A stretch of DNA of 64,000 bases from an uncultured Aquimarina sp. (GTDB taxonomy: Bacteria > Bacteroidota > Bacteroidia > Flavobacteriales > Flavobacteriaceae), in NCBI GenBank assembly GCA_947498935.1, contig CANMMM010000007.1:124001-188000 (forward strand). The letters are read 5' to 3'. Under the pieces are notes generated by a model. It worked only from the letters and a program-made list of their open reading frames with translations. It did no database searches and was not told the DNA's origin. The position numbers were made by a program, and so were the translations under genes. This document shows positions 26,975 to 36,446 of the stretch, piece after piece (positions within the stretch are counted from its first letter, which is position 1; each line of letters opens with the position of its first letter).

Positions 26975-29521
26975 ATGGCTAAAATCTGCTGGATTTGTAT
27001 TCTATTGAGTGGTATCACTGTTTTTGCGCAAGAAAAAACAGCCACACTACAGATTATAGATACCGCACTACCAAAAGTACTTACTACCTTAGAACAGCAA
27101 TTCGGCGTTAAATTCTCATACATTGATGCTACGATACAACAACAGTTTGTATCGCTAAACGCTACGAACAGCGATCTTAGTACGATACTACAGCGATTAG
27201 AAAAGCAAACACAGCTAAAATTCGAGCAAGTTTCAACTAATTTTATCGCTATCCGCCCCTATAATGATCGAGATCACATAGGAGTCTGCGGTTACATCTA
27301 CGATGCCTATGGACAACCACTATCGGCTATTCGGATTTTCTTTAAGGCCTCGAAAACACATCGTATTACTGATGCCAATGGGTATTTCGAAAATAACACA
27401 GCACTATATAACGCTCCGATCTTAATCAGTGCCCCAGGATTTAGACAGCGAGTGATCAATAGCGCTACTTTATTACACCGAGATTGTATCAACATAGAAC
27501 TATCACATACCATCGAAACCTTAGACGAGGTCCTTATCGAAGAATATATCACCAAAGGGGTTACTTTAGAAAAAAAAGTGGTGGCAATGGATCTAGCTAA
27601 TCTAGACATCTTACCTAATAATACCTCTTCTGATATATTACAAAGCATACAGCTAACTCCGGGAGTGAATAGCCCCTTCGAAACAGCATCGGGATTGCAT
27701 GTACGCGGCAGTACACCGCATCAGAATCTAGTATTATGGAATGGTATCAAAACCTATCATCAGGGGCATTTTTTTGGAATGCTTTCTGCTTTTAATCCCT
27801 ATGCATCTAAGGAAGTTCGATTTTCTAAAAGCGGGGTAAGTGCACAATATGGAGACCGCATCGCTAGCGTAATCGATATTACGACCGATACTGAGATCGC
27901 TAATCGGTTTCGTGGTGGAGCGGGGTTTACGATGATGGATGCCGATGTGGTGCTATATACACCGATCCTAAAAGATAAAATATCTGCTCAGGTATCTGCT
28001 AGGAGGTCTTTTACTGATGTATGGAAAACAATTACCTACGATCAATTTGCAGATAGAGTCTTTCAGAACACCAATATTGCGGCTGCTTCGCCACTCGCCA
28101 ATGCTACGAATGATTTTTATTACACGGACTATAATGCAACTGTTAATGCACAGCTTTCTGATGCTCATAAGATAGAAGCCAATGCGTTGTATAGTAAAAA
28201 TGAATTGGATTTTAAACGAGTGAATACCGAAAGTACATTTAATGACCTACTCCGCACAGAAAATGAAGGGTATAACATCAAATGGAAGTATCAATGGAAT
28301 ACGAAACTAATACAAAAAAGTAGCTTCTATTATTCGAAGTATTTACTCGATTATCAGTTCATCAGTACTGCTATTGATGAAGATACGACGGTAGAACATA
28401 AAAAAAATAGTGTGCAAGACATCGGTGCTGAGATCGACCTTACTTACCAACTCACTGATGCACAAACACTGCAAGGCGGGTATCATTTTTCTAAAAACAA
28501 GATACGATACGCATTTTTTACGACGACTCCTTCGTATGAACTGGTACTCGATCAAGATGATCGATCCCTAAACACGCATTCGCTGTATACCGAATACAAA
28601 TACAACATCCCGAATACGCTATATATCACTGCTGGTGCTCGTTTTAATTACTACACCTCTCTCAATAAAGCATTGGTAGAACCTAGGCTTTTTGTAGAAA
28701 AAAACCTCAATCAGTATTGGAAAATCAATGTGACAGGTGAATACCGTAGCCAAGCAGTCAGTCAGATCAAAGAATCTATTGTAAGTGATCTGTCCTTAGA
28801 AAATCAAGTGTGGACGATCGCTAATAATGAACAGTTTCCTATCATCACCAGTTATCAGTTTACGATAGGGGGTAATTTTAAAAAAAGAAGTTGGTATGTA
28901 GATATTGACTCCTATTATAAGCAGATTCATGACATCACCTCGCTAACTGCTGGATTTCTAAATCCTGTAGACAACTCTTATAATATTGGGCAGAGTACTA
29001 TACACGGTATGGATGTATTCGTAAAAAGGCGGTTCCACAAGTACAAAACTTGGGTTAGCTATTCATACATCAATGCCCGAAATAAATTCGAGGCTGTGAA
29101 TGACAATAATTCTTTTCCTGGAAATTGGAATATCGAACACACCCTAAAATGGTCTCATTTCTACACCATTGATGCCTTTCAATTTTCGTTAGGATGGTTA
29201 TGGCACACAGGAAAGGCTTTTACAAACGTGACTAGCATCGAGGAAGACGAGGGATTGGTAACACTCAATTTCGAGGGTATAAATAGTAACAACCTTCCTG
29301 TCTATCACCGATTGGATGCTGCTGCTATCTATGAATTTGCTCCCCACAGAAACGAGTCTATAAAATACCGAATCGGTCTATCGGTACAGAATGTATATAA
29401 CCAAAAAAACATACTCAATCGCGAGTTTAGAACGACCAATGCACTCGACAATCGGTTTATCAGTGCAGATATTATTTCGTTAGGGATAACTCCCAATCTA
29501 AGCTTTCGGATTTTTTGGTAA
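26975..29521 (+). CDS. TonB-dependent outer-membrane receptor with STN signalling domain
   Basis: The 848-residue protein has a signal peptide (MAKICWICILLSGITVFAQ), an STN domain (about 25-90, LPKVLTTLEQQFGVKFSY) that contacts the anti-sigma factor, a carboxypeptidase-regulatory-like domain (about 92-165), a plug (about 180-300, SGLHVRGSTPHQNLVLWNG) and a 22-strand barrel ending NLSFRIFW. The receptor imports an unknown ligand with TonB energy and signals its presence. No SusD partner is next to it, so it is not a standard polysaccharide utilisation pair; the cysteine-repeat lipoproteins nearby are possible partners. Confidence 0.92.
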   Translation: MAKICWICILLSGITVFAQEKTATLQIIDTALPKVLTTLEQQFGVKFSYIDATIQQQFVSLNATNSDLSTILQRLEKQTQLKFEQVSTNFIAIRPYNDRDHIGVCGYIYDAYGQPLSAIRIFFKASKTHRITDANGYFENNTALYNAPILISAPGFRQRVINSATLLHRDCINIELSHTIETLDEVLIEEYITKGVTLEKKVVAMDLANLDILPNNTSSDILQSIQLTPGVNSPFETASGLHVRGSTPHQNLVLWNGIKTYHQGHFFGMLSAFNPYASKEVRFSKSGVSAQYGDRIASVIDITTDTEIANRFRGGAGFTMMDADVVLYTPILKDKISAQVSARRSFTDVWKTITYDQFADRVFQNTNIAAASPLANATNDFYYTDYNATVNAQLSDAHKIEANALYSKNELDFKRVNTESTFNDLLRTENEGYNIKWKYQWNTKLIQKSSFYYSKYLLDYQFISTAIDEDTTVEHKKNSVQDIGAEIDLTYQLTDAQTLQGGYHFSKNKIRYAFFTTTPSYELVLDQDDRSLNTHSLYTEYKYNIPNTLYITAGARFNYYTSLNKALVEPRLFVEKNLNQYWKINVTGEYRSQAVSQIKESIVSDLSLENQVWTIANNEQFPIITSYQFTIGGNFKKRSWYVDIDSYYKQIHDITSLTAGFLNPVDNSYNIGQSTIHGMDVFVKRRFHKYKTWVSYSYINARNKFEAVNDNNSFPGNWNIEHTLKWSHFYTIDAFQFSLGWLWHTGKAFTNVTSIEEDEGLVTLNFEGINSNNLPVYHRLDAAAIYEFAPHRNESIKYRIGLSVQNVYNQKNILNREFRTTNALDNRFISADIISLGITPNLSFRIFW

Positions 29522-29537
29522 TTCCAATACTGCTGTA

Positions 29538-29575
29538 TTGAAGTCATCTTGGCTTTTGTAATTTTTGACCTCTAT
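29538..29575 (+). repeat. remnant of a family B element
   Basis: TGAAGTCATCTTGGCTTTTG and TTTTTGACC match the left end of family B. It begins 16 bp after the TonB-receptor stop codon; the rest of the element is lost. Confidence 0.5.
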
Positions 29576-29593
29576 AACGTGCTACTATTCCAT

Positions 29594-29620
29594 AAAAAAA
29601 CCACCTCTGGAAGGAGGTGG
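29594..29620 (-). terminator. ndk terminator
   Basis: On the minus strand CCACCTCC and GAGGTGG form a GC-rich stem followed by seven T. It serves ndk and faces the TonB-receptor gene. Confidence 0.85.
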
Positions 29621-29655
29621 CTTGTGTATAATGTATAGAAGCGATTCGTCGCTTA

Positions 29656-30075
29656 TTAGAATTGCTCTCTTCCAGAAAAGTGAAAAGCACCTTCGATAGC
29701 TGCATTCTCATCGCTATCACTACCATGGATTGCATTTTCGCTAATAGAAGTTGCATATTTCTTACGTATCGTTCCTTCTGCAGCATCCTCTGGGTTTGTA
29801 GCCCCGATTAAGGATCTAAAATCTTCTACTGCATTTTCTTTTTCTAAAATTGCTGCCACAATCGGACCGCTCGTCATATACTCTACCAATTCTCCATAAA
29901 AAGGACGCTCACTGTGTACTGCATAAAACGCTTTGGCATCGTCTGTAGTCAATTGCGTTAGCTTCATAGCTACAATTCTAAATCCCGAAGCTGTGATTTG
30001 TTCTAAAATTGCACCGATATACCCCTTGCGTACTGCATCAGGTTTTAACATGGTAAAAGTTCTGTTTGTTGCCAT
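29656..30075 (-). CDS. ndk: nucleoside diphosphate kinase
   Basis: Ndk moves the gamma-phosphate of ATP to nucleoside diphosphates through a phosphohistidine. The 139-residue length is normal. Visible motifs are the start [26 protein letters not shown] and NAIHGSDS with the active His117. It stands alone with its own terminator; upstream lie nested repeat elements. Confidence 0.98.
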   Translation of the reverse strand: MATNRTFTMLKPDAVRKGYIGAILEQITASGFRIVAMKLTQLTTDDAKAFYAVHSERPFYGELVEYMTSGPIVAAILEKENAVEDFRSLIGATNPEDAAEGTIRKKYATSISENAIHGSDSDENAAIEGAFHFSGREQF

Positions 30076-30130
30076 TATGAATATGTATTTTTTATTCTAT
30101 AAAAATTGTATGTTGCCTTCTAACATTCAA

Positions 30131-30358
30131 TGAAGTGATGTAACCATTTTATGAATGAACTCATATTGACTTTTTCTTTTCCCTAAAAAATGCCTGAAAT
30201 TAGCCTGTATTTCGTTACTTTCTTTATCCGTAGCGCTGCTATGAATTTCAAAAAGTGCCTTATCCAGTCTAATTTCCTCTCATTTTCGGTCAAAAACAAG
30301 AAATCAAGATGAATTCATTGGCTCTAAAGCTGAAATTAAAAAAGTGCAAACCACTTCA
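30131..30358. repeat. remnant family A ends split by family B copy B5
   Basis: TGAAGTGATGTAACC (30131) and AAAAAGTGCAAACCACTTCA (to 30358) are the two ends of a family A-type element. Between them lies a complete family B element, so B5 appears to have inserted into an older A element. Confidence 0.55.
30155..30319 (-). repeat. family B inverted-repeat element (copy B5)
   Basis: This complete copy has ends ATGAACTCATATTGACTTTTT and AAATCAAGATGAATTCATT, the ATTTCGTTACTTTCTTTATC block and the TCCGTAGCGCTGCTATGAA core. Confidence 0.88.
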
Positions 30359-30568
30359 CTGCAAAAGTATAGATAAAACTATCAAAAGCAAGAAATAATC
30401 ATAGATGTTCCCTAATTTTAACCTAACCACTCATTCCGACATCAGACCATACACCACGCTATACCTATTATTAAGAAGTCTGCATACACATGTTTTATTA
30501 CTCCAAAAATCCAAAATTAAGATTTCTTATATTATCATATTATTAATAATATAGTATATTCGTGTCCT

Positions 30569-31585
30569 ATGGACAGTACAGCATTTAACGCTTTAAAGGA
30601 GGAGTTAACCACTCCAAAAAAAATTGTAATCATTCCGCACAAAAACCCTGATGGCGATGCTATTGGCTCTACATTGGGGCTGTACCACTTTCTGAAAGGA
30701 TTGGGGCACGCTGCTGTAGTGATTACCCCTAATGACTACCCTAATTTCTTGAAATGGATTCCAGGAGAAAAAGAGATCATTAAGTATGATACACAAACGC
30801 AATTGGCTACTGCTACTATAGAAGCTGCAGAACTCATTTTCACCTTAGACTTTAATCATTTTTCGAGGGTAGGACATGTAGAACCCTTATTAGCTAAAAG
30901 TACAGCCACCTTTGTGATGATTGATCATCATCAGCAACCTGATACGTATGCTGCCTATACCTATAGTGATACGAGCATGAGTTCTACCTGCCAGATGGTG
31001 TATCATTTTATAGAAAGATTAGATGCGCTAGATGCGATTTCAGCTGATATTGCTACCTGCCTATATGTAGGTATCATGACAGATACTGGATCCTTTAGGT
31101 TCAGATCGACTACGCAGGTTACCCACCGAGTACTCGCACACCTGATAGAATGTGGTGCCGATAATACGACGATTCACGAAAATGTATACGATGCCAATTC
31201 CTATTCTAGATTACAGCTACAAGGGGTGGCGCTAAAAAATCTAAAAATCATTCCAGAATACAGAACCGCCTACATTACCTTATCCCAAAAAGAATTAGAC
31301 GATCATTCGTTTAAGAAAGGAGATACAGAAGGGTTCGTAAATTTAGGACTCTCGGTATCTGGAATCATATTTGCTGCTATTTTTATAGAAAACAAAGGGG
31401 ATAAAATCATTAAAATATCATTGCGTTCCAAAGGAGATTTCTCTGTCAATGAGTTCTCTAGAAATCATTTCAGCGGTGGTGGACATCATAACGCTGCCGG
31501 AGGTAAGAGCGAGGTATCACTCGATGATACGGTTGAAAAATTTATTAGTATCTTACCATCTTATAAAAACGCCTTGCACCCATGA
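30569..31585 (+). CDS. DHH/DHHA1 phosphoesterase, NrnA-like
   Basis: The 338-residue protein matches bifunctional oligoribonuclease / PAP phosphatase NrnA: PHKNPDGDAIGST, LDFNHFSRVG, the DHH motif (MIDHHQQPD) and the DHHA1 end motif GGGHHNAAGGKSE. It degrades very short RNA (nano-RNA) and 3',5'-pAp in the cytoplasm with Mn. It overlaps gldI by 4 bp (ATGA), so it heads an operon with gldI and the next PPIase, a usual flavobacterial order. A near -7 box TATATTCG (30555-30562) would start transcription at the ATG itself, so the mRNA may be leaderless; a 16-bp palindrome ATATTATTAATAATAT lies just upstream. Confidence 0.92.
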   Translation: MDSTAFNALKEELTTPKKIVIIPHKNPDGDAIGSTLGLYHFLKGLGHAAVVITPNDYPNFLKWIPGEKEIIKYDTQTQLATATIEAAELIFTLDFNHFSRVGHVEPLLAKSTATFVMIDHHQQPDTYAAYTYSDTSMSSTCQMVYHFIERLDALDAISADIATCLYVGIMTDTGSFRFRSTTQVTHRVLAHLIECGADNTTIHENVYDANSYSRLQLQGVALKNLKIIPEYRTAYITLSQKELDDHSFKKGDTEGFVNLGLSVSGIIFAAIFIENKGDKIIKISLRSKGDFSVNEFSRNHFSGGGHHNAAGGKSEVSLDDTVEKFISILPSYKNALHP

Positions 31586-32121
31586 CACGAATTGCCCTTA
31601 CACTCAGTATTCTATTGCTTTTGATCGCTTGCAAAACTCCCGAGGCCAGAAAACCTGTTCGTAAGCTATCGGGTTCTTTCATCAATGAATCTATTAGTCG
31701 TAATAAAAAATTGGCGGCTTATGAAGAAGCCAAAATCCAACGAATCATAGATACTGATTCTACGCATCAGTATATCTCCTCTACTAACGGATTCTGGTAC
31801 TATTACACAAAAAAAGACACTATATCTACAGTAACTCCTAAATTTGGCGATGTTGTAAACTTTAATTACGATGTTTCTAAACTCGATGGCACCATTATTT
31901 ATCACCAGTCAGAAATCGATACGATTACGTATGCTATTGATAAAGAGGAACTGTTCTTTGGACTACGAGAGGGATTAAAACTCATGAAAGCGGGCGAAGT
32001 AGTCACTTTTTTATTTCCATCCTACCAAGCCTATGGATATTATGGCGATGATCATAAGATTGGCACCAATGTTCCGTTAATAACAGAAGTAACTTTACAT
32101 AGAATCACAAAAGAAAATTAA
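31582..32121 (+). CDS. gldI: gliding motility lipoprotein GldI, FKBP-type PPIase
   Basis: The 179-residue protein has a lipoprotein signal (MTRIALTLSILLLLIAC) and an FKBP domain (about 85-175, FGDVVNFNYDVSKLDG, FGLREGLKLMKAGEVVTFLFPS, YGYYGDDHKIGTNVPL). GldI is one of the proteins needed for flavobacterial gliding, acting in the periplasm, probably in folding of gliding or T9SS components. It is translationally coupled to the upstream nrnA-like gene and lies 15 bp before a second PPIase gene. Confidence 0.92.
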   Translation: MTRIALTLSILLLLIACKTPEARKPVRKLSGSFINESISRNKKLAAYEEAKIQRIIDTDSTHQYISSTNGFWYYYTKKDTISTVTPKFGDVVNFNYDVSKLDGTIIYHQSEIDTITYAIDKEELFFGLREGLKLMKAGEVVTFLFPSYQAYGYYGDDHKIGTNVPLITEVTLHRITKEN

Positions 32122-32136
32122 ACTTTAATACCAAAA

Positions 32137-33318
32137 ATGAAAAAACTAAGTATTTTATTACTAGCACTTGTCGCACTGACTATCAGTAGCTGCGAAGAGA
32201 AATATCCAGATCTAACTGATGGAATGTATGCAGAAATCATAACCAATAAGGGGACGGCTATCGCTAAATTGTACTACAAAGCCACACCTATGACAGTGGC
32301 TAACTTCGTATCACTGGCAGAAGGAACCAATACCATGGTAGATAGCTCCTACCAAAACAAAAAATTCTACGACGGCATTATTTTTCACCGAGTGATCAAA
32401 GATTTTATGATCCAAACAGGAGACCCATTAGGTACTGGTGCTGGAGATCCAGGCTATAAATTTCCTGATGAATTCGTAGATTCATTAACACACAAGTCTA
32501 AAGGAATTCTATCGATGGCTAACTCTGGACCAGCCACTAATGGAAGTCAATTTTTTATCACGCTTAAAGAAACTCCTTGGCTAAATGGTAAGCATACTGT
32601 TTTTGGAGAGATCGTTTCAGGACAAGAGGTCGTAGATAGTATTGGTACTGCACCTGTAGATGGTTCTAAACCAAAATCAGAAATCAAGATGACTTCTGTA
32701 AATATTATTCGCAAAGGAAAGGAAGCTAAGTCTTTTGACACTAAAGTTGCTTTTGAAGAAAAACTAAAAGTACTAGAAGAAGAAAAAGCTGAAAAAGAGC
32801 GTCTAGAAAAAGAAAAGCAAGCAGAAATCGCTAAGAAATTCCCCACTATTGCTGCTGAGTTTACGGAGTTAAGAAAAAAGGCTAAGAAATTAGAAAGTGG
32901 TTTAGAGATTTTGTTTTTAGAACAAGGAAATGGCCCTAAGCCAAAGCCTACAGATGTTGTAAACGTGAATTACGCAGGTTCTTTTACCAACGGAAAAATG
33001 TTTGACACCAATATCTTAGAAACATCAAAGGAAATGGGACTTTTCGACGAGCGTCGTGCTGCACACCCACAAGGATATGCACCGATCGCTATGCCGTATT
33101 CTCCAGATGCGCGAATGATCCCAGGATTTAAAGAAGGTGTACAAAGCATGAAAGTAGGTGATAAAGCCCTTATTTTCATCCCACCACATCTTGGATACGG
33201 AGAAAAAGGAGCAGGTCCTATTCCACCAAATTCTGAATTGGTATTCGAAATTACATTAGTAAGCATCCAAGACCAAGCTCCAGCAGGACACTCTGCAGAC
33301 GACGGACACGGACACTAA
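32137..33318 (+). CDS. fused cyclophilin-FKBP peptidyl-prolyl isomerase lipoprotein
   Basis: The 393-residue protein begins with a lipoprotein signal (MKKLSILLLALVALTISSC), then a cyclophilin domain (about 28-190, FHRVIKDFMIQTGDP, NGSQFFITLKETPWLNGKHTVFG), a charged coiled coil (about 205-245) and a C-terminal FKBP domain (about 265-375, GFKEGVQSMKVGDKALIFIPP, LGYGEKGAGPIPPNSEL) with a His/Gly-rich tail. Both isomerase types in one chain joined by a coil suggest a periplasmic chaperone acting on long clients, perhaps with GldI next to it. A very strong terminator follows. Confidence 0.92.
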   Translation: MKKLSILLLALVALTISSCEEKYPDLTDGMYAEIITNKGTAIAKLYYKATPMTVANFVSLAEGTNTMVDSSYQNKKFYDGIIFHRVIKDFMIQTGDPLGTGAGDPGYKFPDEFVDSLTHKSKGILSMANSGPATNGSQFFITLKETPWLNGKHTVFGEIVSGQEVVDSIGTAPVDGSKPKSEIKMTSVNIIRKGKEAKSFDTKVAFEEKLKVLEEEKAEKERLEKEKQAEIAKKFPTIAAEFTELRKKAKKLESGLEILFLEQGNGPKPKPTDVVNVNYAGSFTNGKMFDTNILETSKEMGLFDERRAAHPQGYAPIAMPYSPDARMIPGFKEGVQSMKVGDKALIFIPPHLGYGEKGAGPIPPNSELVFEITLVSIQDQAPAGHSADDGHGH

Positions 33319-33333
33319 TCCATTGCCCAAAAT

Positions 33334-33386
33334 AGTATATTAAAAAAGCTATCAAATAGATTATTTGATAGCTTTTTTAATATACT
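33334..33386. terminator. bidirectional terminator with a perfect 25-bp stem
   Basis: Arms 33334-33358 and 33362-33386 are perfect complements with a 3-base loop, and A/T runs on both sides allow termination in either direction. It separates the PPIase gene from a minus-strand peptidase gene. Confidence 0.92.
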
Positions 33387-33405
33387 AAGGTTGTACCCTA
33401 TTTTT

Positions 33406-33492
33406 GGGCGTTCCCCAAGGGTCGGGCTATCCGCTGTATCTTTTGGCAGCACTACCGTGCTACCAAAAGGATGCCGCTCCTATCCCTAACGC
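33406..33492 (-). ncRNA. family C structured intergenic repeat, Flavo-1-like (C5)
   Basis: On the minus strand it reads GCGTTAGGGATAGGAGCGG to CCTTGGGGAACGCCC. The inner hairpin is CCTTTTGGTAGCAC pairing with GTGCTGCCAAAAG, a different sequence from C1 and C3 but again self-complementary. It lies between convergent genes. Confidence 0.7.
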
Positions 33493-33532
33493 AGGCATAC
33501 ATTATTATCATATCATAACAGCTGAGTCTTAC

Positions 33533-34996
33533 TTATTTTGCTGGGATATTAGCTAAGATTTCTTGTACAAACTTCCAGAACTTTTGAGCCGATGAAATAC
33601 TTGCTCGCTCATCTGGAGAATGTGCCCCCTGAATCGTAGGACCAAAAGAAATCATATCTAAATTAGGATAATACTGCCCTAAAATACCACATTCTAATCC
33701 TGCATGACAGGCTGCGATATGTGCTTTCTCTCCATTGAGCTCTTGGTATATCGTATCCAATACCTGTAGAATCTCTGACTCCATATTCGGTGCCCATCCT
33801 GGGTAGGCTCCATCCATCACTACTTCGCATCCTATGAGGTCAAAGGTAGCACGTAATTTATTCATCAAATCTTGCTTAGAAGATTCCACACTACTGCGTG
33901 TTAGACACTCTATCTTTACAGCTCCTTCTCCAATGGTAATTTTAGAGATATTATTAGATGTTTCTACGAGATCTGGCATCGCGGCACTCATCGTATACAC
34001 TCCATTATGTGTGGCATATAACGCCTTTAGCACTTGCTCTTGTGCAGCAACTTCCATCACCTTTGCAGGCATTGCTGTAGGCTGTATCGTGATGCTCAGT
34101 TCTGGTTCTAGGAGCTTTAATTCTTGTTGTATCGTTTTGGCTAATAAAGCAGTCGCTGACTCAAAATCGCCCGTGTATTCTGCTGTTACTACTACAGTAG
34201 CAAAGCTTTCTCTAGGGATCGCATTACGCAGGCTACCTCCCTTAATCTCTGAAACTTGCAGACCGAATTGCTGATAAGCATCGAACAGCAATCGAGTAAT
34301 AATGGTATTAGCATTGCCCAATCCTTTATGGATATCCATCCCTGAATGTCCTCCTGTAAGCCCTGTAACTGTAAGTGTATATGCTTTCTTTGCTGCAGGA
34401 GTAGTTATTTCTGTATAAGTAGTGGTAGCTGTTACATCGATTCCTCCTGCACAGCCTACTCCTATTTCGTCATCTTCTTCGGTATCTAGATTCAGAAGGA
34501 TTTCTCCTTGCAGCCAATTGGGAGCTAACCCCATGGCACCTGTCATACCCGTTTCTTCGTCTATGGTAAACAATGCTTCGATAGCTGGATGTGCTATGGT
34601 GGTAGATTCTAAAATAGCCATGATCGTAGCCACCCCTAAACCATTATCGGCACCTAGAGTCGTTCCTTTGGCTTTTACCCAATCTCCATCTACATACATT
34701 TCGATGCCTTGGGTATCGAAATCAAATACAGTGGTTGCATTTTTTTGATGCACCATGTCTAGGTGTGATTGTAATATGATGGTTTTTCGATCTTCCATTC
34801 CAGCTGTTGCTGGTTTTTTAACCAACACGTTTCCTACATTATCTGTTTCGTATGTTAATCCTAATGATGTTGCAAATGCTTCTATAAAGGCGATTACTTT
34901 TTCTTCTTTTTTAGAAGCTCTAGGGATTGCATTTAGGTCTGCAAATTTATTCCATAGCACTTTGGGTTCTAAGTTACGTACCGTTGAGTTACTCAT
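33533..34996 (-). CDS. pepD: aminoacyl-histidine dipeptidase, M20 family (PepD-like)
   Basis: PepD hydrolyses Xaa-His dipeptides such as carnosine in the cytoplasm with two zinc ions. The 487-residue protein has the M20 metal motifs ILQSHLDMVHQ, TTLGADNGLGVA and IDEETGMTGAMG, the lid region, and the closing block LDMISFGPTIQGAHSPDE. I start at the ATG at 34996 (MSNSTVRNLEPK) because the track start adds ten residues (MYICLKNNIY) not typical of the family. It is divergent from the DUF3810 gene. Confidence 0.92.
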   Translation of the reverse strand: MSNSTVRNLEPKVLWNKFADLNAIPRASKKEEKVIAFIEAFATSLGLTYETDNVGNVLVKKPATAGMEDRKTIILQSHLDMVHQKNATTVFDFDTQGIEMYVDGDWVKAKGTTLGADNGLGVATIMAILESTTIAHPAIEALFTIDEETGMTGAMGLAPNWLQGEILLNLDTEEDDEIGVGCAGGIDVTATTTYTEITTPAAKKAYTLTVTGLTGGHSGMDIHKGLGNANTIITRLLFDAYQQFGLQVSEIKGGSLRNAIPRESFATVVVTAEYTGDFESATALLAKTIQQELKLLEPELSITIQPTAMPAKVMEVAAQEQVLKALYATHNGVYTMSAAMPDLVETSNNISKITIGEGAVKIECLTRSSVESSKQDLMNKLRATFDLIGCEVVMDGAYPGWAPNMESEILQVLDTIYQELNGEKAHIAACHAGLECGILGQYYPNLDMISFGPTIQGAHSPDERASISSAQKFWKFVQEILANIPAK

Positions 34997-35232
34997 ATAG
35001 ATGTTATTTTTTAAACAAATGTACAAGAAGCAATACCATTATCAAACAATTCGTAGCATACACCCATGATCGTCGGAGATACATTCTTATTTTTAGCAAA
35101 CTTATAACATACTGATAGCAGTGTTCTATAGTACCGATTAGGGAATTGTTTGTAGCTTTACCCCTATGTCTATTAGATACTATTGAGTGTAGCACTATAT
35201 CTATTCTATTAATGAATAACCGATATTGCTAC

Positions 35233-35320
35233 GCGTTAGGGATAGCAGCGGCATCCTTTTTTGTTTTTTTGGAAAAACAAAAAAGATATAGCGGATAGCC
35301 CGACCCTTGGGGAACGCCCA
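35233..35320 (+). ncRNA. family C structured intergenic repeat, Flavo-1-like (C6)
   Basis: GCGTTAGGGATAGCAGCGG, inner hairpin CCTTTTTTGTTTTTTTGG with AAAAACAAAAAAG, then GCGGATAGCCCGACCCTTGG and GGAACGCCCA. The track start of the next ORF (TTG at 35307) falls inside this element and is not credible. Confidence 0.7.
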
Positions 35321-35387
35321 AAAACTGTGTACCACTACTATAGATATACAACGTGCCTATTATGGCGGTTTAAACTTTATACAATTT

Positions 35388-36446
35388 ATGCGATCTAAGA
35401 GTAAATTATACATCACATTAGCACTGCCTGTACAGATACTATGTATCAAAATCCTTTCGCTTTTTCCATCTTTTATAGAACAATTTTACAGCAATGGGCT
35501 GTATGTATATATTGCGAATGCTTTTCGGTATGCACTGGGTTGGATTCCGTTTTCGTTTGGAGATATGATGTATACTGTACTCATTATACTTCTCATACGA
35601 TTTCTGATACAGAAGGTATTAAAACGCGACATCGCATGGAAAGAGGTGTTATTAGACATAGGAGCTACCCTATCGATTGTATATGCTTGTTTTCATATCC
35701 TATGGGGTATTAATTATTATCGATTACCACTGCATGAAATCCTAGCAATAGATGATCAATATACACAGGCAGAACTAGAACAGGTGTGCAAACAATTGAT
35801 TGAGCAGGCGAATACATTACATGAGCAATTAGAAAGTAATGATACTTTAGCCATACGTATGCCATATACCAAAGTCGAAATTTATAATCGAATACCTGAT
35901 GCTTACGAACAAGTACAGTCTATTGTTCCATCGCTGAATTATACACCTAAGAGTATCAAGAATTCGATCCTGAGCTTGCCCCTAACCTATATGGGATTCA
36001 GTGGCTATATCAATCCGATTACGCTCGAAGCGCAGGTAAACGCATTGATCCCTGATTATAAATCACCTACGACCAGCTGCCATGAGGCTGCGCATCAAAT
36101 AGGATTTGCTAAGGAAAATGAAGCTAATTTTATCGCTGCATTAACGACTATGCATTATGAGGACCCCTATTTTAGATATAGTGGTACTACCTTTGCGCTA
36201 AAATTCTGCATCAATGATTTATACAGACGAGATGAACAAAAGGCGATCTGCATGATAGAACAACAGCTCCGACCGGGTATTCGAAAAAACTACAGAGAGG
36301 TCAATGAGTTCTGGACGAGCTATGAAAATCCATTAGAACCTATTTTTAAAAGTACTTATGATAGCTACTTAAAGGCCAATAACCAACCCAAAGGTATCGA
36401 TACCTATAGTTATGTAGTAGCGCTTTTGGTCAATTACTACAAATAA
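35388..36446 (+). CDS. DUF3810 family membrane protein with HExxH motif
   Basis: The trimmed 352-residue protein has three N-terminal membrane helices (about 7-30, 58-75, 92-108) and a soluble C-terminal part. It contains CHEAAHQIGFAKENEANF, an HExxH zinc metalloprotease motif (H232, E233, H236) with a downstream Glu as possible third ligand. The family is known only as DUF3810, and a membrane-bound protease is inferred. I use the ATG at 35388 because the track's TTG start lies inside a family C repeat. A truncated family A element starts right at the stop codon. Confidence 0.85.
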   Translation: MRSKSKLYITLALPVQILCIKILSLFPSFIEQFYSNGLYVYIANAFRYALGWIPFSFGDMMYTVLIILLIRFLIQKVLKRDIAWKEVLLDIGATLSIVYACFHILWGINYYRLPLHEILAIDDQYTQAELEQVCKQLIEQANTLHEQLESNDTLAIRMPYTKVEIYNRIPDAYEQVQSIVPSLNYTPKSIKNSILSLPLTYMGFSGYINPITLEAQVNALIPDYKSPTTSCHEAAHQIGFAKENEANFIAALTTMHYEDPYFRYSGTTFALKFCINDLYRRDEQKAICMIEQQLRPGIRKNYREVNEFWTSYENPLEPIFKSTYDSYLKANNQPKGIDTYSYVVALLVNYYK

